DNA of 64,000 bases from Primorskyibacter flagellatus (GTDB taxonomy: Bacteria; Pseudomonadota; Alphaproteobacteria; Rhodobacterales; Rhodobacteraceae): NCBI RefSeq assembly GCF_014638275.1, contig NZ_BMFJ01000001.1, positions 62,001-126,000 of the forward strand, given 5' to 3'. This document shows, one piece after another, positions 10,359 through 18,027 of the stretch; positions within the stretch are counted from its first letter, which is position 1; every line of letters starts with the position of its first letter. Both the position numbers and the translations under genes were made by a program. Under the pieces are notes generated by a model, which ran no database searches, was not told where the DNA came from, and worked only from the letters and a program-made list of their open reading frames with translations.

Positions 10359-10376
10359 AAGTTCAATATGGAACTT
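10359..10376. promoter_or_regulatory. Candidate MarR operator 2
   Basis: AAGTTC-N6-GAACTT, perfect 6-base arms, the same half-site and spacing as the repeat at 10306-10323. It lies 30 bases ahead of the GTG chosen for the MarR gene and covers an ATG at 10368 that would otherwise be a possible start; this is one reason I prefer the later GTG. Binding here would block marR transcription (autoregulation). Confidence 0.65.
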
Positions 10377-10406
10377 AGTTGGACCGAGCAGGAGGCCGGG
10401 GCAGGC

Positions 10407-11003
10407 GTGGCAAAGGATCGTGACGAAAATTCAGGCAGGACGGGCGACGCGGCCGCTCCGGGGGCGGAGATGCTGGACGCGAAGCTCGACCGCAATCCTT
10501 GCCCCTTCGCGTTCCGCATGAACTACATGGCCCTGCTCTACAACGTTCCGCTTTATGGCTGGATCAAGTCGGACTACGAACTGTCGCGCCCCGAATATGT
10601 CGTGCTCTATTCGCTGGCGATCACGCGGGGCGGGTCGTCGCGCGATATCTCCCTGACCTCGGGCTTCCCGAAGAACACCCTGTCCCGCGCGATCGCCCGG
10701 CTGGAAAAGCTTCACCTGATCGAACGCGGCGATCCGGAGCCGGGCAGCGGTCGTCTGCAACCTCTCGTCCTGACGAAAGAGGGCTGGGCCCTTTACAACG
10801 AAACGCTGCCGGCCTTCGAGGCCCATGAACGGCGCATGCTCTCCGTCCTGACGGCGGAAGAGCAGGACACGCTGTTCGGGCTGATGTCCAAAGTCGTGCG
10901 CGGATCGACCGACTGGGTCGACGCGCCGCTGCCGGAAATAGAGGCGGCAAAGGCCGCAAGACCCGCAAAAGCCGTCCGCAGGAAAGGGAAGCTCCAGACA
11001 TGA
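10407..11003 (+). CDS. MarR-family transcriptional regulator of the amidase/ABC cluster
   Basis: 198 residues from the GTG at 10407, preceded by AGGAGG (10390-10395). Upstream in-frame ATGs at 10335 and 10368 lack a ribosome site, and the second lies inside a palindrome. The winged helix core reads LSRPEYVVLYSLAITRGGSSRDISLTSGFPKNTLSRAIARLEKLHLIER, followed by the wing (DPEPGSGRLQPLVLTKEGWALY). It is longer than usual for MarR, with a disordered alanine-rich N-terminus and a basic C-terminal tail (KAVRRKGKLQT). It overlaps the amidase gene by ATGA and should control both divergent operons through the two inverted repeats at 10306 and 10359. Confidence 0.85.
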   Translation: MAKDRDENSGRTGDAAAPGAEMLDAKLDRNPCPFAFRMNYMALLYNVPLYGWIKSDYELSRPEYVVLYSLAITRGGSSRDISLTSGFPKNTLSRAIARLEKLHLIERGDPEPGSGRLQPLVLTKEGWALYNETLPAFEAHERRMLSVLTAEEQDTLFGLMSKVVRGSTDWVDAPLPEIEAAKAARPAKAVRRKGKLQT

Positions 11004-11713
11004 AGATAGCCGATATGAACTGGCGCGACGTGGAGGCCGCCGCGGCCCGCGATCCCCGCTGCATCCTGCCGCTCGGATCGACGGAACAGCACGCGCAGCT
11101 GTCGCTCTGCGTCGACGCCATTCTGGCCGAGCGGGTGGCGGTCGAGGCGGCGGAGCCCCTGGGCGTGCCGGTCTTCCCGGTGATGCCCTTCGGCCTGGCG
11201 CCCTATTTCGCGGCCTATCCGGGGACCATGACGCTGCGGGTCGAAACGCTGCTTGCCGTCTTCCGCGACCTCGTCGCATCCGCCCGCCGGTCCGGATTCA
11301 GGCGCATCCTGATCGTCAACGGGCACGGCGGGAACAACCCGGTCGGCGCGCTGGCGCAGGAGCTGATGACGGAATACGGCGACATCTCCGTCAAGTTCCA
11401 CAACTGGTGGAATGCACCCAAGACATGGGCGGTCGGTCAATCCATCGACAAGACCGGTCTGCATGCCAACTGGATGGAGAACTTCCCCTGGACGCGGCTG
11501 GATCACGCCCCCGCGCCCGAGGGCGAGAAGCCGATGGTCGATCTCGGTCTGATGAAGGCCATGCCCCCGGCCGAGGTGAAGGAACTGCTCGGCGACGGGT
11601 CCTTCGGCGCGCTCTGGCAGCGTCCGGACGAGGACATGTTGAAGATCTGGGCGACGGGGGTCGAGGAAACCCGGGCCGCGCTGGACGGTCCCTGGCCGGA
11701 GCTGCGCCCGTGA
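11000..11713 (+). CDS. Creatininase-family (creatinine amidohydrolase) metal-dependent amidase
   Basis: 237 residues. Motifs of the creatininase fold are present: LPLGSTEQHAQLSL (metal ligands E29, H31, D39) and ILIVNGHGGNN (107-113). The family hydrolyses cyclic or linear amides in the cytoplasm: creatinine, N-formyl compounds in pyrimidine and riboflavin routes, or the mycofactocin peptide. The usual glycine after the first histidine (QHG) is alanine here. It overlaps the MarR gene before it (11000-11003) and the next gene by GTGA (11710-11713). Its place beside a peptide-type importer and an M20 amidase points to hydrolysis of an imported amide or lactam; the substrate is unknown. Confidence 0.8.
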   Translation: MKIADMNWRDVEAAAARDPRCILPLGSTEQHAQLSLCVDAILAERVAVEAAEPLGVPVFPVMPFGLAPYFAAYPGTMTLRVETLLAVFRDLVASARRSGFRRILIVNGHGGNNPVGALAQELMTEYGDISVKFHNWWNAPKTWAVGQSIDKTGLHANWMENFPWTRLDHAPAPEGEKPMVDLGLMKAMPPAEVKELLGDGSFGALWQRPDEDMLKIWATGVEETRAALDGPWPELRP

Positions 11714-12729
11714 CCGACGAGATCCTGATCTGGGGGGCCGGGGCCATCGGCGGCATCCTCGGCGCCTACTGGGCCCGCGCCGGCATTCCGGTAAAGATGG
11801 TCGACATCGTGGAGGAGCACGCCCGTGCCTGCTCCTCCACCGGCCTTCGCATCGAGGGCCCGGTCGAGGAATTCACCCAGGTCGTGCCCTGCGTCACGCC
11901 GGCCGAGGTCACCGGCACCTACCGCACCATCGTGCTCGCCGTGAAGGCCCACGCAACCCGCCCCGCGCTTGACGCCCTGCTGCCGCACCTGGCCCAGGAC
12001 GGGGTGATCCTCTCGGCGCAGAACGGGCTGAACGAACGCACCATAGCAGAGGTCGCCGGGGCCGAACGGACCATGGGCGCCTTCGTCAACTACGGCGCGG
12101 ACTGGCTTGAACCGGGGCGCATCCTTTTCGGCAACCGCGGGGCCGTGGTGGTCGGAGAGATCGACGGCACGATCCGCGACCGCACGCGTGAGATGCACCG
12201 CCTGCTCTCCGTCTTCGAACCCGACGCGGTGCTGACGACCGAGATCTGGGCCTATCTCTGGGGCAAGCTCGGCTATGGCGCACAGCTGTTCGCCACGGCC
12301 CTGACGACCGATTCCATGACCGCCAACTTCGCCCATCCCGACCGCGCGCCCGTCCTGATCGACCTCGCGCGGGAAGTCATGTCTGTCGCGGTCGCCGAGG
12401 GGATTAACCCAAAGCCGTTCAACGGCTTCGACCCGGCGGCATACCTCCCCGGCGCGCCCGAGGGTGCGGCGGAGAAAAGCATCGCCGACCTGGCGGAGTT
12501 CAACTTCAGAACCGCGAAGACCCACTCCGGCATCTACCGCGACCTGGCCGTGCGCAAGCGAAGGACAGAGGTCGATCCGCAGATCGGCGTGATCTCGGAA
12601 ATCGCGGCGACGCATGGCATGACGACGCCCCTGATCGACCGCCTCGTCACCCTGATCCACGAGATCGAGGATGGCAAACGCCCGATGTCGGCCGAAACCT
12701 TCGGCGCGCTGGCAGAGGCCCGGCCATGA
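11710..12729 (+). CDS. Ketopantoate-reductase-family (ApbA/PanE) 2-ketoacid dehydrogenase
   Basis: 339 residues from a GTG start that overlaps the previous stop. The N-terminal Rossmann motif is ILIWGAGAIGGILGAYWARAG (glycines near residues 9-14), and the middle has the family pattern VLAVKAHATRPALDALLPHL and LSAQNGLNE. The C-terminal helical domain holds YLWGKLGYGAQLFATALT, in which the lysine corresponds to the catalytic lysine of PanE. In a catabolic operon this is more likely an NAD(P)-dependent reductase or dehydrogenase for a branched 2-keto/2-hydroxy acid than pantothenate synthesis. Overlaps the SDR gene by ATGA. Confidence 0.78.
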   Translation: MTDEILIWGAGAIGGILGAYWARAGIPVKMVDIVEEHARACSSTGLRIEGPVEEFTQVVPCVTPAEVTGTYRTIVLAVKAHATRPALDALLPHLAQDGVILSAQNGLNERTIAEVAGAERTMGAFVNYGADWLEPGRILFGNRGAVVVGEIDGTIRDRTREMHRLLSVFEPDAVLTTEIWAYLWGKLGYGAQLFATALTTDSMTANFAHPDRAPVLIDLAREVMSVAVAEGINPKPFNGFDPAAYLPGAPEGAAEKSIADLAEFNFRTAKTHSGIYRDLAVRKRRTEVDPQIGVISEIAATHGMTTPLIDRLVTLIHEIEDGKRPMSAETFGALAEARP

Positions 12730-13466
12730 CCCGCACGGCGCTTGTCACCGGCGTCGTGGGTGGCATCGGTGCGGCCATTGCCCGGCGGCTGGCCGATGGC
12801 GGTGCGTCCGTGGTCGTGACCGACCTGCCTGGGCCCGCGCTGGAAGACGCCGCGGACAGGCTGGGGCTTCCGGCCGTTGCCGCGGACCTTGGCGTGAAGG
12901 ACCAGGTGTCGGCCATGGCGGACCGGATTCGCGCCGACCATGGTGCGCCCGGCATCCTCGTCAGTGCGGCCGGCGGCGTGCGCGGTCAGGTCGGCGGCCC
13001 GCTGGACCAGGTGACGGAGGAGGGCTGGCGCGCGATTTTCTCCGCCAATCTCGACTCTGTGCTGTTCCTGGCCCAGGCCTTCGCGCCGGGGATGCGTGAT
13101 GCGGGGTGGGGCCGGATCGTGACGATCTCTTCCGGCGCGGGGCTGCGGCCCAGCCTGACGGGGATACAGGCCTACACGGCGGCGAAACACGCGCTGGTCG
13201 GGCTGACCAAGCAGCTCTCGCTCGAATTCGGGCCGCACGGGGTCACGGTAAATTCCATCGCACCGGGCTTCGTCCGTTCCAACCCCGCGACAGAACGGCA
13301 GTGGGAGGCCATGGGGCCGGACGGACAGGCGGCGCTTCTGGCCCGCATTCACACCCGCCGCCTTGGCAGCCCCGAAGATATCGCCGCCGCCGCCGCCTTC
13401 CTGACCTCGGAAGAGGCCGGTTGGATCTCTGCGCAGATCCTCTCCGTCGACGGGGGCGTGGCGTGA
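12726..13466 (+). CDS. Short-chain dehydrogenase/reductase (classical SDR)
   Basis: 246 residues. Cofactor motif TGVVGGIGAAIA near the N-terminus, the structural SAAGG in place of NAGG, catalytic serine in TISSGAG, and catalytic YTAAK about 14 residues on. The C-terminus SAQILSVDGGVA is the usual SDR end. Absence of a clear NADP-binding arginine and the aspartate in VVVTDLPG suggest NAD preference. Fourth gene of the MarR-led operon, with 4-base overlaps on both sides. Probably oxidises or reduces an alcohol intermediate of the amide breakdown route. Confidence 0.85.
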   Translation: MTRTALVTGVVGGIGAAIARRLADGGASVVVTDLPGPALEDAADRLGLPAVAADLGVKDQVSAMADRIRADHGAPGILVSAAGGVRGQVGGPLDQVTEEGWRAIFSANLDSVLFLAQAFAPGMRDAGWGRIVTISSGAGLRPSLTGIQAYTAAKHALVGLTKQLSLEFGPHGVTVNSIAPGFVRSNPATERQWEAMGPDGQAALLARIHTRRLGSPEDIAAAAAFLTSEEAGWISAQILSVDGGVA

Positions 13467-14878
13467 CCGACACCGTGCTTGCCCATGCCCTCGCGAACAG
13501 GGACCGGCTGCTTGCCGACCTCGCGGACCTGGTCGCGGCGGACTCCGTCGGTGCCGATCCGGCGCGCGCATCGGGCATGGAGGCCGCCCGGTCGCTGCTG
13601 GAGACCCGGCTCAGGGATGCGGGTTGGAACAACCTGCAACGGCTTCTCCCTGATGACGGCACGGGCCAGCCCGCGCTTTACGCCGACCGGCTGGACCGTC
13701 CCGGCGCGCCGACCCTGCTGGTCTATGCCCATTACGACGTGCAGCCGCCCGAACCGCATGACAGCTGGCACTCCCCCCCGTTCGAACTGACCGCCCGCGA
13801 GGGGCGGCTTTATGGGCGGGGCGCGTCGGACGACAAGGGGCCGATGCTGATCGCGCTCGCGGCGCTGGATGCCTTCCTTGCCGTCGACGGACAGCTGCCG
13901 GTGAACGTCAAGCTGCTGCTGGAGGGGGAGGAGGAGACCGGGTCCCCGTCGCTCCCCGGCATCCTCGAAGCGCACCGCGACCTGCTGTCGGCGGATGCGG
14001 CGCTGTCGGCGGACGGGGCGCGGTGGCGAGCGGACCTCGTGTCGGTCAACACCGGGTCACGCGGGTCGGCGGGGTTCGAGATAACGGTGCGCACCGCCGG
14101 GAAGGACCTGCATTCGGGCCGCTACGGCGGCGTGGTGCCGAACGCCCTGCACGTTATGGCACAGCTGGTCGCCAGCCTGCACAATCCCGACGGCGGGATC
14201 GCGGTGCCTGCGGTGCTCGCCCCCGTAACGGAGATGACAGAGGCGGAACGCGCCGAGATGGCCGAGATTCCGTTCAACGAAGCGGCCTTCCTCGCCCCGA
14301 CCGGCGCCATGGGTTTCGGAGAGCCGGGCATGGGCCTTCTGGAGCGGCTCTGGTATCGTCCGACGATCGAGCTCAACGGCATGTGGGGCGGCCATACCGG
14401 CGCCGGATCCAAGACCGTCATCCCGCACGAGGCGCATGCGAAGCTGACCCTGCGCCTTGTCCCCGGACAGGACCCGAAGGCGACGATGCTGGCGGTGCAG
14501 GACCACCTGCGCGCCCGCATTCCCGACGGCGTTGCGCTTGAATTCCACGGGGTGCGCGGCCTGTCCGCCGCCTCCGCGCTGCCCGGCGATCACCCGCTGC
14601 TTCTCGCGTCCGAAGCCGCGCTTGAGGCCACGACCGGCGTCCGCCCGGTCCGGGTGAGGATCGGCGCCACGCTGCCCCTGACCGAGATCATCCGGCGCAT
14701 TCTCGGCATCGACACGGTGATGTTCTCCTTCTCCACCGCGGACGAGGATTACCACGCCCCAAACGAATTCCTGCGCGAAAGCGCCATCGACGAGGGTCTC
14801 GCGGCCTGGGTCGACATCCTGGCGCGGGTCGGCCGGCAGAGCGCGGAGGATTACCGCAGGACCGGCGGACCGGAATGA
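13463..14878 (+). CDS. M20-family metallopeptidase (dipeptidase/deacylase)
   Basis: 471 residues from a GTG start overlapping the SDR stop. Motifs: LLVYAHYDVQP (H90 metal, D92), LYGRGASDDKG (D123 bridging the two metals) and LLLEGEEETGS (E157/E158, general base and metal). The dimerisation insert begins near RGSAGFEITVRTAGKDLHSGRYGG, the pattern of the M20 dipeptidase group that includes carnosinase-like and succinyl-diaminopimelate-desuccinylase-like enzymes. A two-zinc cytoplasmic hydrolase of peptide or N-acyl bonds; it would cleave what the neighbouring ABC system imports. It overlaps the exporter gene by ATGA. Confidence 0.87.
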   Translation: MTDTVLAHALANRDRLLADLADLVAADSVGADPARASGMEAARSLLETRLRDAGWNNLQRLLPDDGTGQPALYADRLDRPGAPTLLVYAHYDVQPPEPHDSWHSPPFELTAREGRLYGRGASDDKGPMLIALAALDAFLAVDGQLPVNVKLLLEGEEETGSPSLPGILEAHRDLLSADAALSADGARWRADLVSVNTGSRGSAGFEITVRTAGKDLHSGRYGGVVPNALHVMAQLVASLHNPDGGIAVPAVLAPVTEMTEAERAEMAEIPFNEAAFLAPTGAMGFGEPGMGLLERLWYRPTIELNGMWGGHTGAGSKTVIPHEAHAKLTLRLVPGQDPKATMLAVQDHLRARIPDGVALEFHGVRGLSAASALPGDHPLLLASEAALEATTGVRPVRVRIGATLPLTEIIRRILGIDTVMFSFSTADEDYHAPNEFLRESAIDEGLAAWVDILARVGRQSAEDYRRTGGPE

Positions 14879-15735
14879 CCGTCGCCGTGAACGCGGAGGT
14901 GGACAACCGGCGGGGGGCGCTGCTGCTCGTCCTCGCCGCCGTCGCCTTTACCGGAGAGGTGGTCGCCGTGCGCCTGCTCGACGACGGGGCGACCAGCGGC
15001 CAGATCGTCTTTGCCCGCGGTTTCGTGCAGCTCCTGGTCGTCGGCGCGTGGATTGCCCTGCGCCAGCCCGGTCTCGTGCGGACGTCCCGTCCCGGCCTCC
15101 ACCTCGCGCGGGGGCTGACGAGCCTTGTCTGCTGGCTGCTCTACTACAGATCGTTCCAGGCGCTCGACCTCGCGCTTGCCACAACGCTGACCTTCACCAG
15201 TTCGCTCTTCGCCGTCGCGCTCGCCCCGCTGATCCTGTCCGAACGGGTCGGTCCGGCGCGGTGGCTGCTGACGCTCCTCGGCTTCGTCGGCGTCGCGCTG
15301 GCCAGCGGGCCGACCGCGGTCAGCGTCGATCCGGCGGTGCTTCTGGGGCTGGGTGCAGCCTTCGCTTCCGCCGTGCTGATCTTAATGAACCGTATCCTCG
15401 CGCGGACAGAGCAGACGGCCACCATCATGTTCTGGATCGCTGTGGTCGCCTGTATCGGCACCGCGCCGGTCGCGGCGCTGGACTGGCAGCCGCTCGACGC
15501 CGGGGCGCTGATCCTGCTGGCGCTCTCGGGTTGTGGCGGAACGCTCGGCATGATGCTGACGATCGAGGCCTACCGCGTCGGGGAGGTCTCTGCCCTCGCG
15601 CCGTTTCCCTACGTCCGGATCGTGTTCGCCATCGTCGCGGGTGTCGCCCTGTTCGGCGAAACGCTCAGCCTTGCGGGCATTGCCGGGGCGGCGATCATCG
15701 TCGGATGTGCGCTGGCGGTGCGGGTGCTGAAATAG
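14875..15735 (+). CDS. EamA/DMT-superfamily membrane transporter
   Basis: 286 residues with ten hydrophobic segments in two EamA repeats (about 14-140 and 155-285). Typical wording is visible: ALLLVLAAVAFTGEVVAVRLL at the start, LDLALATTLTFTSSLFAVALAPLILSERVG ending repeat one, and PFPYVRIVFAIVAGVALFGETLS ending repeat two. Members are drug/metabolite exporters or amino-acid-type carriers. As the last gene of the amidase operon it may expel a product or surplus intermediate. It ends 12 bases from the convergent RpiR gene. Confidence 0.85.
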   Translation: MTVAVNAEVDNRRGALLLVLAAVAFTGEVVAVRLLDDGATSGQIVFARGFVQLLVVGAWIALRQPGLVRTSRPGLHLARGLTSLVCWLLYYRSFQALDLALATTLTFTSSLFAVALAPLILSERVGPARWLLTLLGFVGVALASGPTAVSVDPAVLLGLGAAFASAVLILMNRILARTEQTATIMFWIAVVACIGTAPVAALDWQPLDAGALILLALSGCGGTLGMMLTIEAYRVGEVSALAPFPYVRIVFAIVAGVALFGETLSLAGIAGAAIIVGCALAVRVLK

Positions 15736-15747
15736 CCGCCCCCGCGC

Positions 15748-16608
15748 TCACCCCCTGAAGATCCGCGATGCGCCGATCATGTTCTCCAGCGCCGCGATCC
15801 GTTCGGCGGAGGAGTCGGAGCGGCGGCTCTGGACCTCGGCCACCAGCGTTTCCACGATGAAGTTGATCGCCAGCGTGCTGTCCCAGCTCGACGGGACCTC
15901 GACCATGGCGCGGAAGACGTGGGTGGCGCATTTCTCGATCGGGGATCCCCAGGCGTCGGTGAACAGCACAATGTTGGCCCCCTGATCCACGGCGAGCCGG
16001 GCGAGCTTCTCAAGCTCCCTCTCGTAGCGCCGGATGTCGAAGACGATGAGGGTGGAGGCCGGCCCCATGTCCAGCAGCGACTGCGGCCAGACGCTTGGCG
16101 AACTGTCCATCAGCGTGACCTGCGGACGGATGATCTGGAGGTGGTTGAAGAAGTAATGCGCGTTGGACCGGGTGATGCGGCCGCCCAGAAGGTGCAGGTT
16201 GCGGTCGGGGTCCGAAAGCAGCTCTGCCACGCGGTCGAATTCGGCGAGGTCCAGCCGGTCCAGCGTGCGGTTGATGTTCTCCGACACGGCAGAGGCAAAG
16301 CGGGACACGACATGGTCGCGCGGGTCGGCGCGGGCGGTGTCCAGCTTGGCAAGGGGGCGCTTCATCCGGGCGGCGATTTCCTCCCGGATGGCGGCCTGCA
16401 GGTCCGGAAAGCCGTCAAAGCCCAGTTTGCGGGCAAGGCGAATGACCGTGGGCGTCGACACCTCGGCCAGTTCGGCAAGGCGGGTGATCGACTGGAGCCC
16501 GGCGACGAGGGAATCCTCCAGCAGCGCGGCGCTGAGCTTGCGCTCCGAGGCCGTCAGCTCTCCCTGCTTTTCCTTCAGCAGGTCGCGGACCAGTGGTGTC
16601 GTGGGCAA
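15748..16608 (-). CDS. RpiR-family transcriptional regulator
   Basis: 286 residues with an N-terminal HTH_6 domain (LTASERKLSAALLEDSLVAGLQSITRLAELAEVSTPTVIRLARKLGFDGFPDLQAAIREE) and a C-terminal SIS sugar-isomerase-like domain (about 120-270, LHLLGGRITRSNAHYFFNHL, ASTLIVFDIRRYERE). I place the start at the TTG at 16608 because AAAGGGA sits 7 bases upstream and the length then fits the family; longer readings run through the divergent promoter. It diverges from the N-formylglutamate-amidohydrolase/TRAP operon, with a TGTA-type palindrome between them that it probably binds. SIS domains in this family sense a phosphorylated sugar or other small effector. Confidence 0.85.
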   Translation of the reverse strand: MPTTPLVRDLLKEKQGELTASERKLSAALLEDSLVAGLQSITRLAELAEVSTPTVIRLARKLGFDGFPDLQAAIREEIAARMKRPLAKLDTARADPRDHVVSRFASAVSENINRTLDRLDLAEFDRVAELLSDPDRNLHLLGGRITRSNAHYFFNHLQIIRPQVTLMDSSPSVWPQSLLDMGPASTLIVFDIRRYERELEKLARLAVDQGANIVLFTDAWGSPIEKCATHVFRAMVEVPSSWDSTLAINFIVETLVAEVQSRRSDSSAERIAALENMIGASRIFRG

Positions 16609-16666
16609 GAAACGATCCCTTTCGTGCGTCCCTCCGGCGGATGAGGAAAAGTCTATCGACAAAATC

Positions 16667-16701
16667 TTGACAGACCAGAACTTCTTGTAGTGATCATTAC
16701 A
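16667..16701 (+). promoter_or_regulatory. Promoter region with candidate RpiR operator
   Basis: TTGACA at 16667-16672 is a perfect -35 hexamer. Downstream, TGTAGTGA-TCATTACA (16686-16701) is a palindrome with one mismatched pair in eight, covering where the -10 would be; a clear -10 hexamer is not visible. The TGTA...TACA frame resembles operators of RpiR-family proteins such as HexR. It lies between the divergent RpiR gene and the GTG start at 16727, and binding would block the operon promoter. Confidence 0.6.
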
Positions 16702-16726
16702 GGGCGACGGACAGGGGATAAATTTC

Positions 16727-17485
16727 GTGCAGCAGGACTGGTCAGCGGTGAAGGTGGTGCGCCCGGAGGGGCGCGGCCCCTTCGTGCTGGTCTGCGAACA
16801 TGCCGCGCGCGAGATCCCCGAGGAATTCGCGGGGCTCGGCCTGTCGGCAGAGGCGCGGGACTCGCATGCCGCCTGGGACATCGGCGCAATGGACGTGGCG
16901 GTTGCACTGTCGGACCTGCTGGATGCCCCACTGGTCGCGGGGGGCGTGTCGCGGCTGGTCTACGACCTGAACCGCCCTCTCGACGCGGTTTCGGCGATTC
17001 CGGAAAAAAGCGAAATCCATGAGGTGCCGGGGAACCGGGGGCTCGACGCGGCGGCGCGACAGGACAGGTTCGACCGGGTTCATGAACCCTTCCATGACGC
17101 CTTGTCAGGCGTGCTGGACGCGCGGACGGGGTCGGTTTCGCTGGTCACGGTCCACAGCTTCACGCCGGTCTACAACGGGGTCCGGCGCGCCGTTGAGCTT
17201 GGCTTCCTGCATCACGACGACGCCCGTCTGGCGCGGGCCTGCCTGGCGCGGGAACAGGCCGCCGGACCCTATCGTGCGGCGCTGAACGATCCTTATGGCA
17301 AGGCCGACGGCGTGACCTACACGCTGGCCAGGCATGGGGAGGCACGCGGCCTCGCCCCGCTGATGATCGAAATCCGCAACGACCTGATCGCCACCACCGA
17401 CACGGCGCAGGCCATGGCGGCGCATCTGGCCGGAACCCTCACCGCCGCGCAGGCCGCGCTGGACACGGCGGAGGCGGCACGATGA
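16727..17485 (+). CDS. N-formylglutamate amidohydrolase-family protein
   Basis: 252 residues from a GTG start with AGGGGA six to seven bases upstream. Family motifs: FVLVCEHAAREIPEEF near residue 20, HAAWDIGAMDVA, LVYDLNRPLDA, VHSFTPVYNG and LMIEIRNDLI. Known members are cytoplasmic zinc hydrolases; HutG-type enzymes release formate from N-formylglutamate in histidine breakdown. No other histidine-utilisation gene is near; instead it leads a TRAP/ligase/dehydrogenase operon and overlaps dctQ by ATGA. I infer an amidase for a glutamyl or N-acyl-glutamate conjugate, not proven. Confidence 0.8.
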   Translation: MQQDWSAVKVVRPEGRGPFVLVCEHAAREIPEEFAGLGLSAEARDSHAAWDIGAMDVAVALSDLLDAPLVAGGVSRLVYDLNRPLDAVSAIPEKSEIHEVPGNRGLDAAARQDRFDRVHEPFHDALSGVLDARTGSVSLVTVHSFTPVYNGVRRAVELGFLHHDDARLARACLAREQAAGPYRAALNDPYGKADGVTYTLARHGEARGLAPLMIEIRNDLIATTDTAQAMAAHLAGTLTAAQAALDTAEAAR

Positions 17486-18027
17486 GCTTCCTGCGCCGCT
17501 ACGTCGCCCTTGTGGACGGCTTCAACTACCGGCTTGGCCGGGTGATGATGTACGGCATCTTCGCGCTGATGGCGGTACTGGGCTATTCGACCTTTTCCAA
17601 GGTGGCGGGGACGCCGTCGCTCTGGACGCTGGAAATGGCGCAGTTCTTCATGGTCGGCTACTACATCCTCGGCGGTCCCTATGCGATGCAGATGGGATCG
17701 AACGTCCGGATGGACCTGTTCTACGGCGACTTCACTCCGCGCCGTAAGGCGTGGTTCGACGCGATCACCGTCTTCTTCCTGCTGGTCTACCTCGGCATCC
17801 TGCTCTGGGGCGGGATCGAATCCACCATCTACGCCTTCCAGTACGGCGGAGAGCGCAGCCCCTCCGCCTGGCGTCCCTACATGTGGCCGATCAAGGTGGT
17901 GATGTGTGTCGGGATTGCGCTGATGCTGCTGCAGGCGCTGTCCGAACTGGCCAAGGACATCCTCTATCTGAAAACCGGGGAACCCGCGCGCGCGGATACC
18001 CAGGCGGAGCCCGGCGATGCCCTATGA
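17482..18027 (+). CDS. TRAP transporter small permease (DctQ type)
   Basis: 181 residues with four membrane segments (about 22-45, 52-72, 93-115, 135-155). The DctQ signature region LEMAQFFMVGYYILGGPYAMQMGSNVRMDLFYGD is clear. Forms the inner-membrane carrier with the large DctM subunit, driven by an ion gradient and fed by a periplasmic binding protein. Its 3' end overlaps dctM by 11 bases and its 5' end overlaps the hydrolase gene by ATGA. Confidence 0.9.
   Translation: MSFLRRYVALVDGFNYRLGRVMMYGIFALMAVLGYSTFSKVAGTPSLWTLEMAQFFMVGYYILGGPYAMQMGSNVRMDLFYGDFTPRRKAWFDAITVFFLLVYLGILLWGGIESTIYAFQYGGERSPSAWRPYMWPIKVVMCVGIALMLLQALSELAKDILYLKTGEPARADTQAEPGDAL

Noticed and set aside
16609..16881. N-terminal extension of the RpiR regulator to the ATG at 16881
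   Set aside because: It would run through the divergent promoter and the start of the opposite gene and add cysteine/serine-rich sequence unlike the family.
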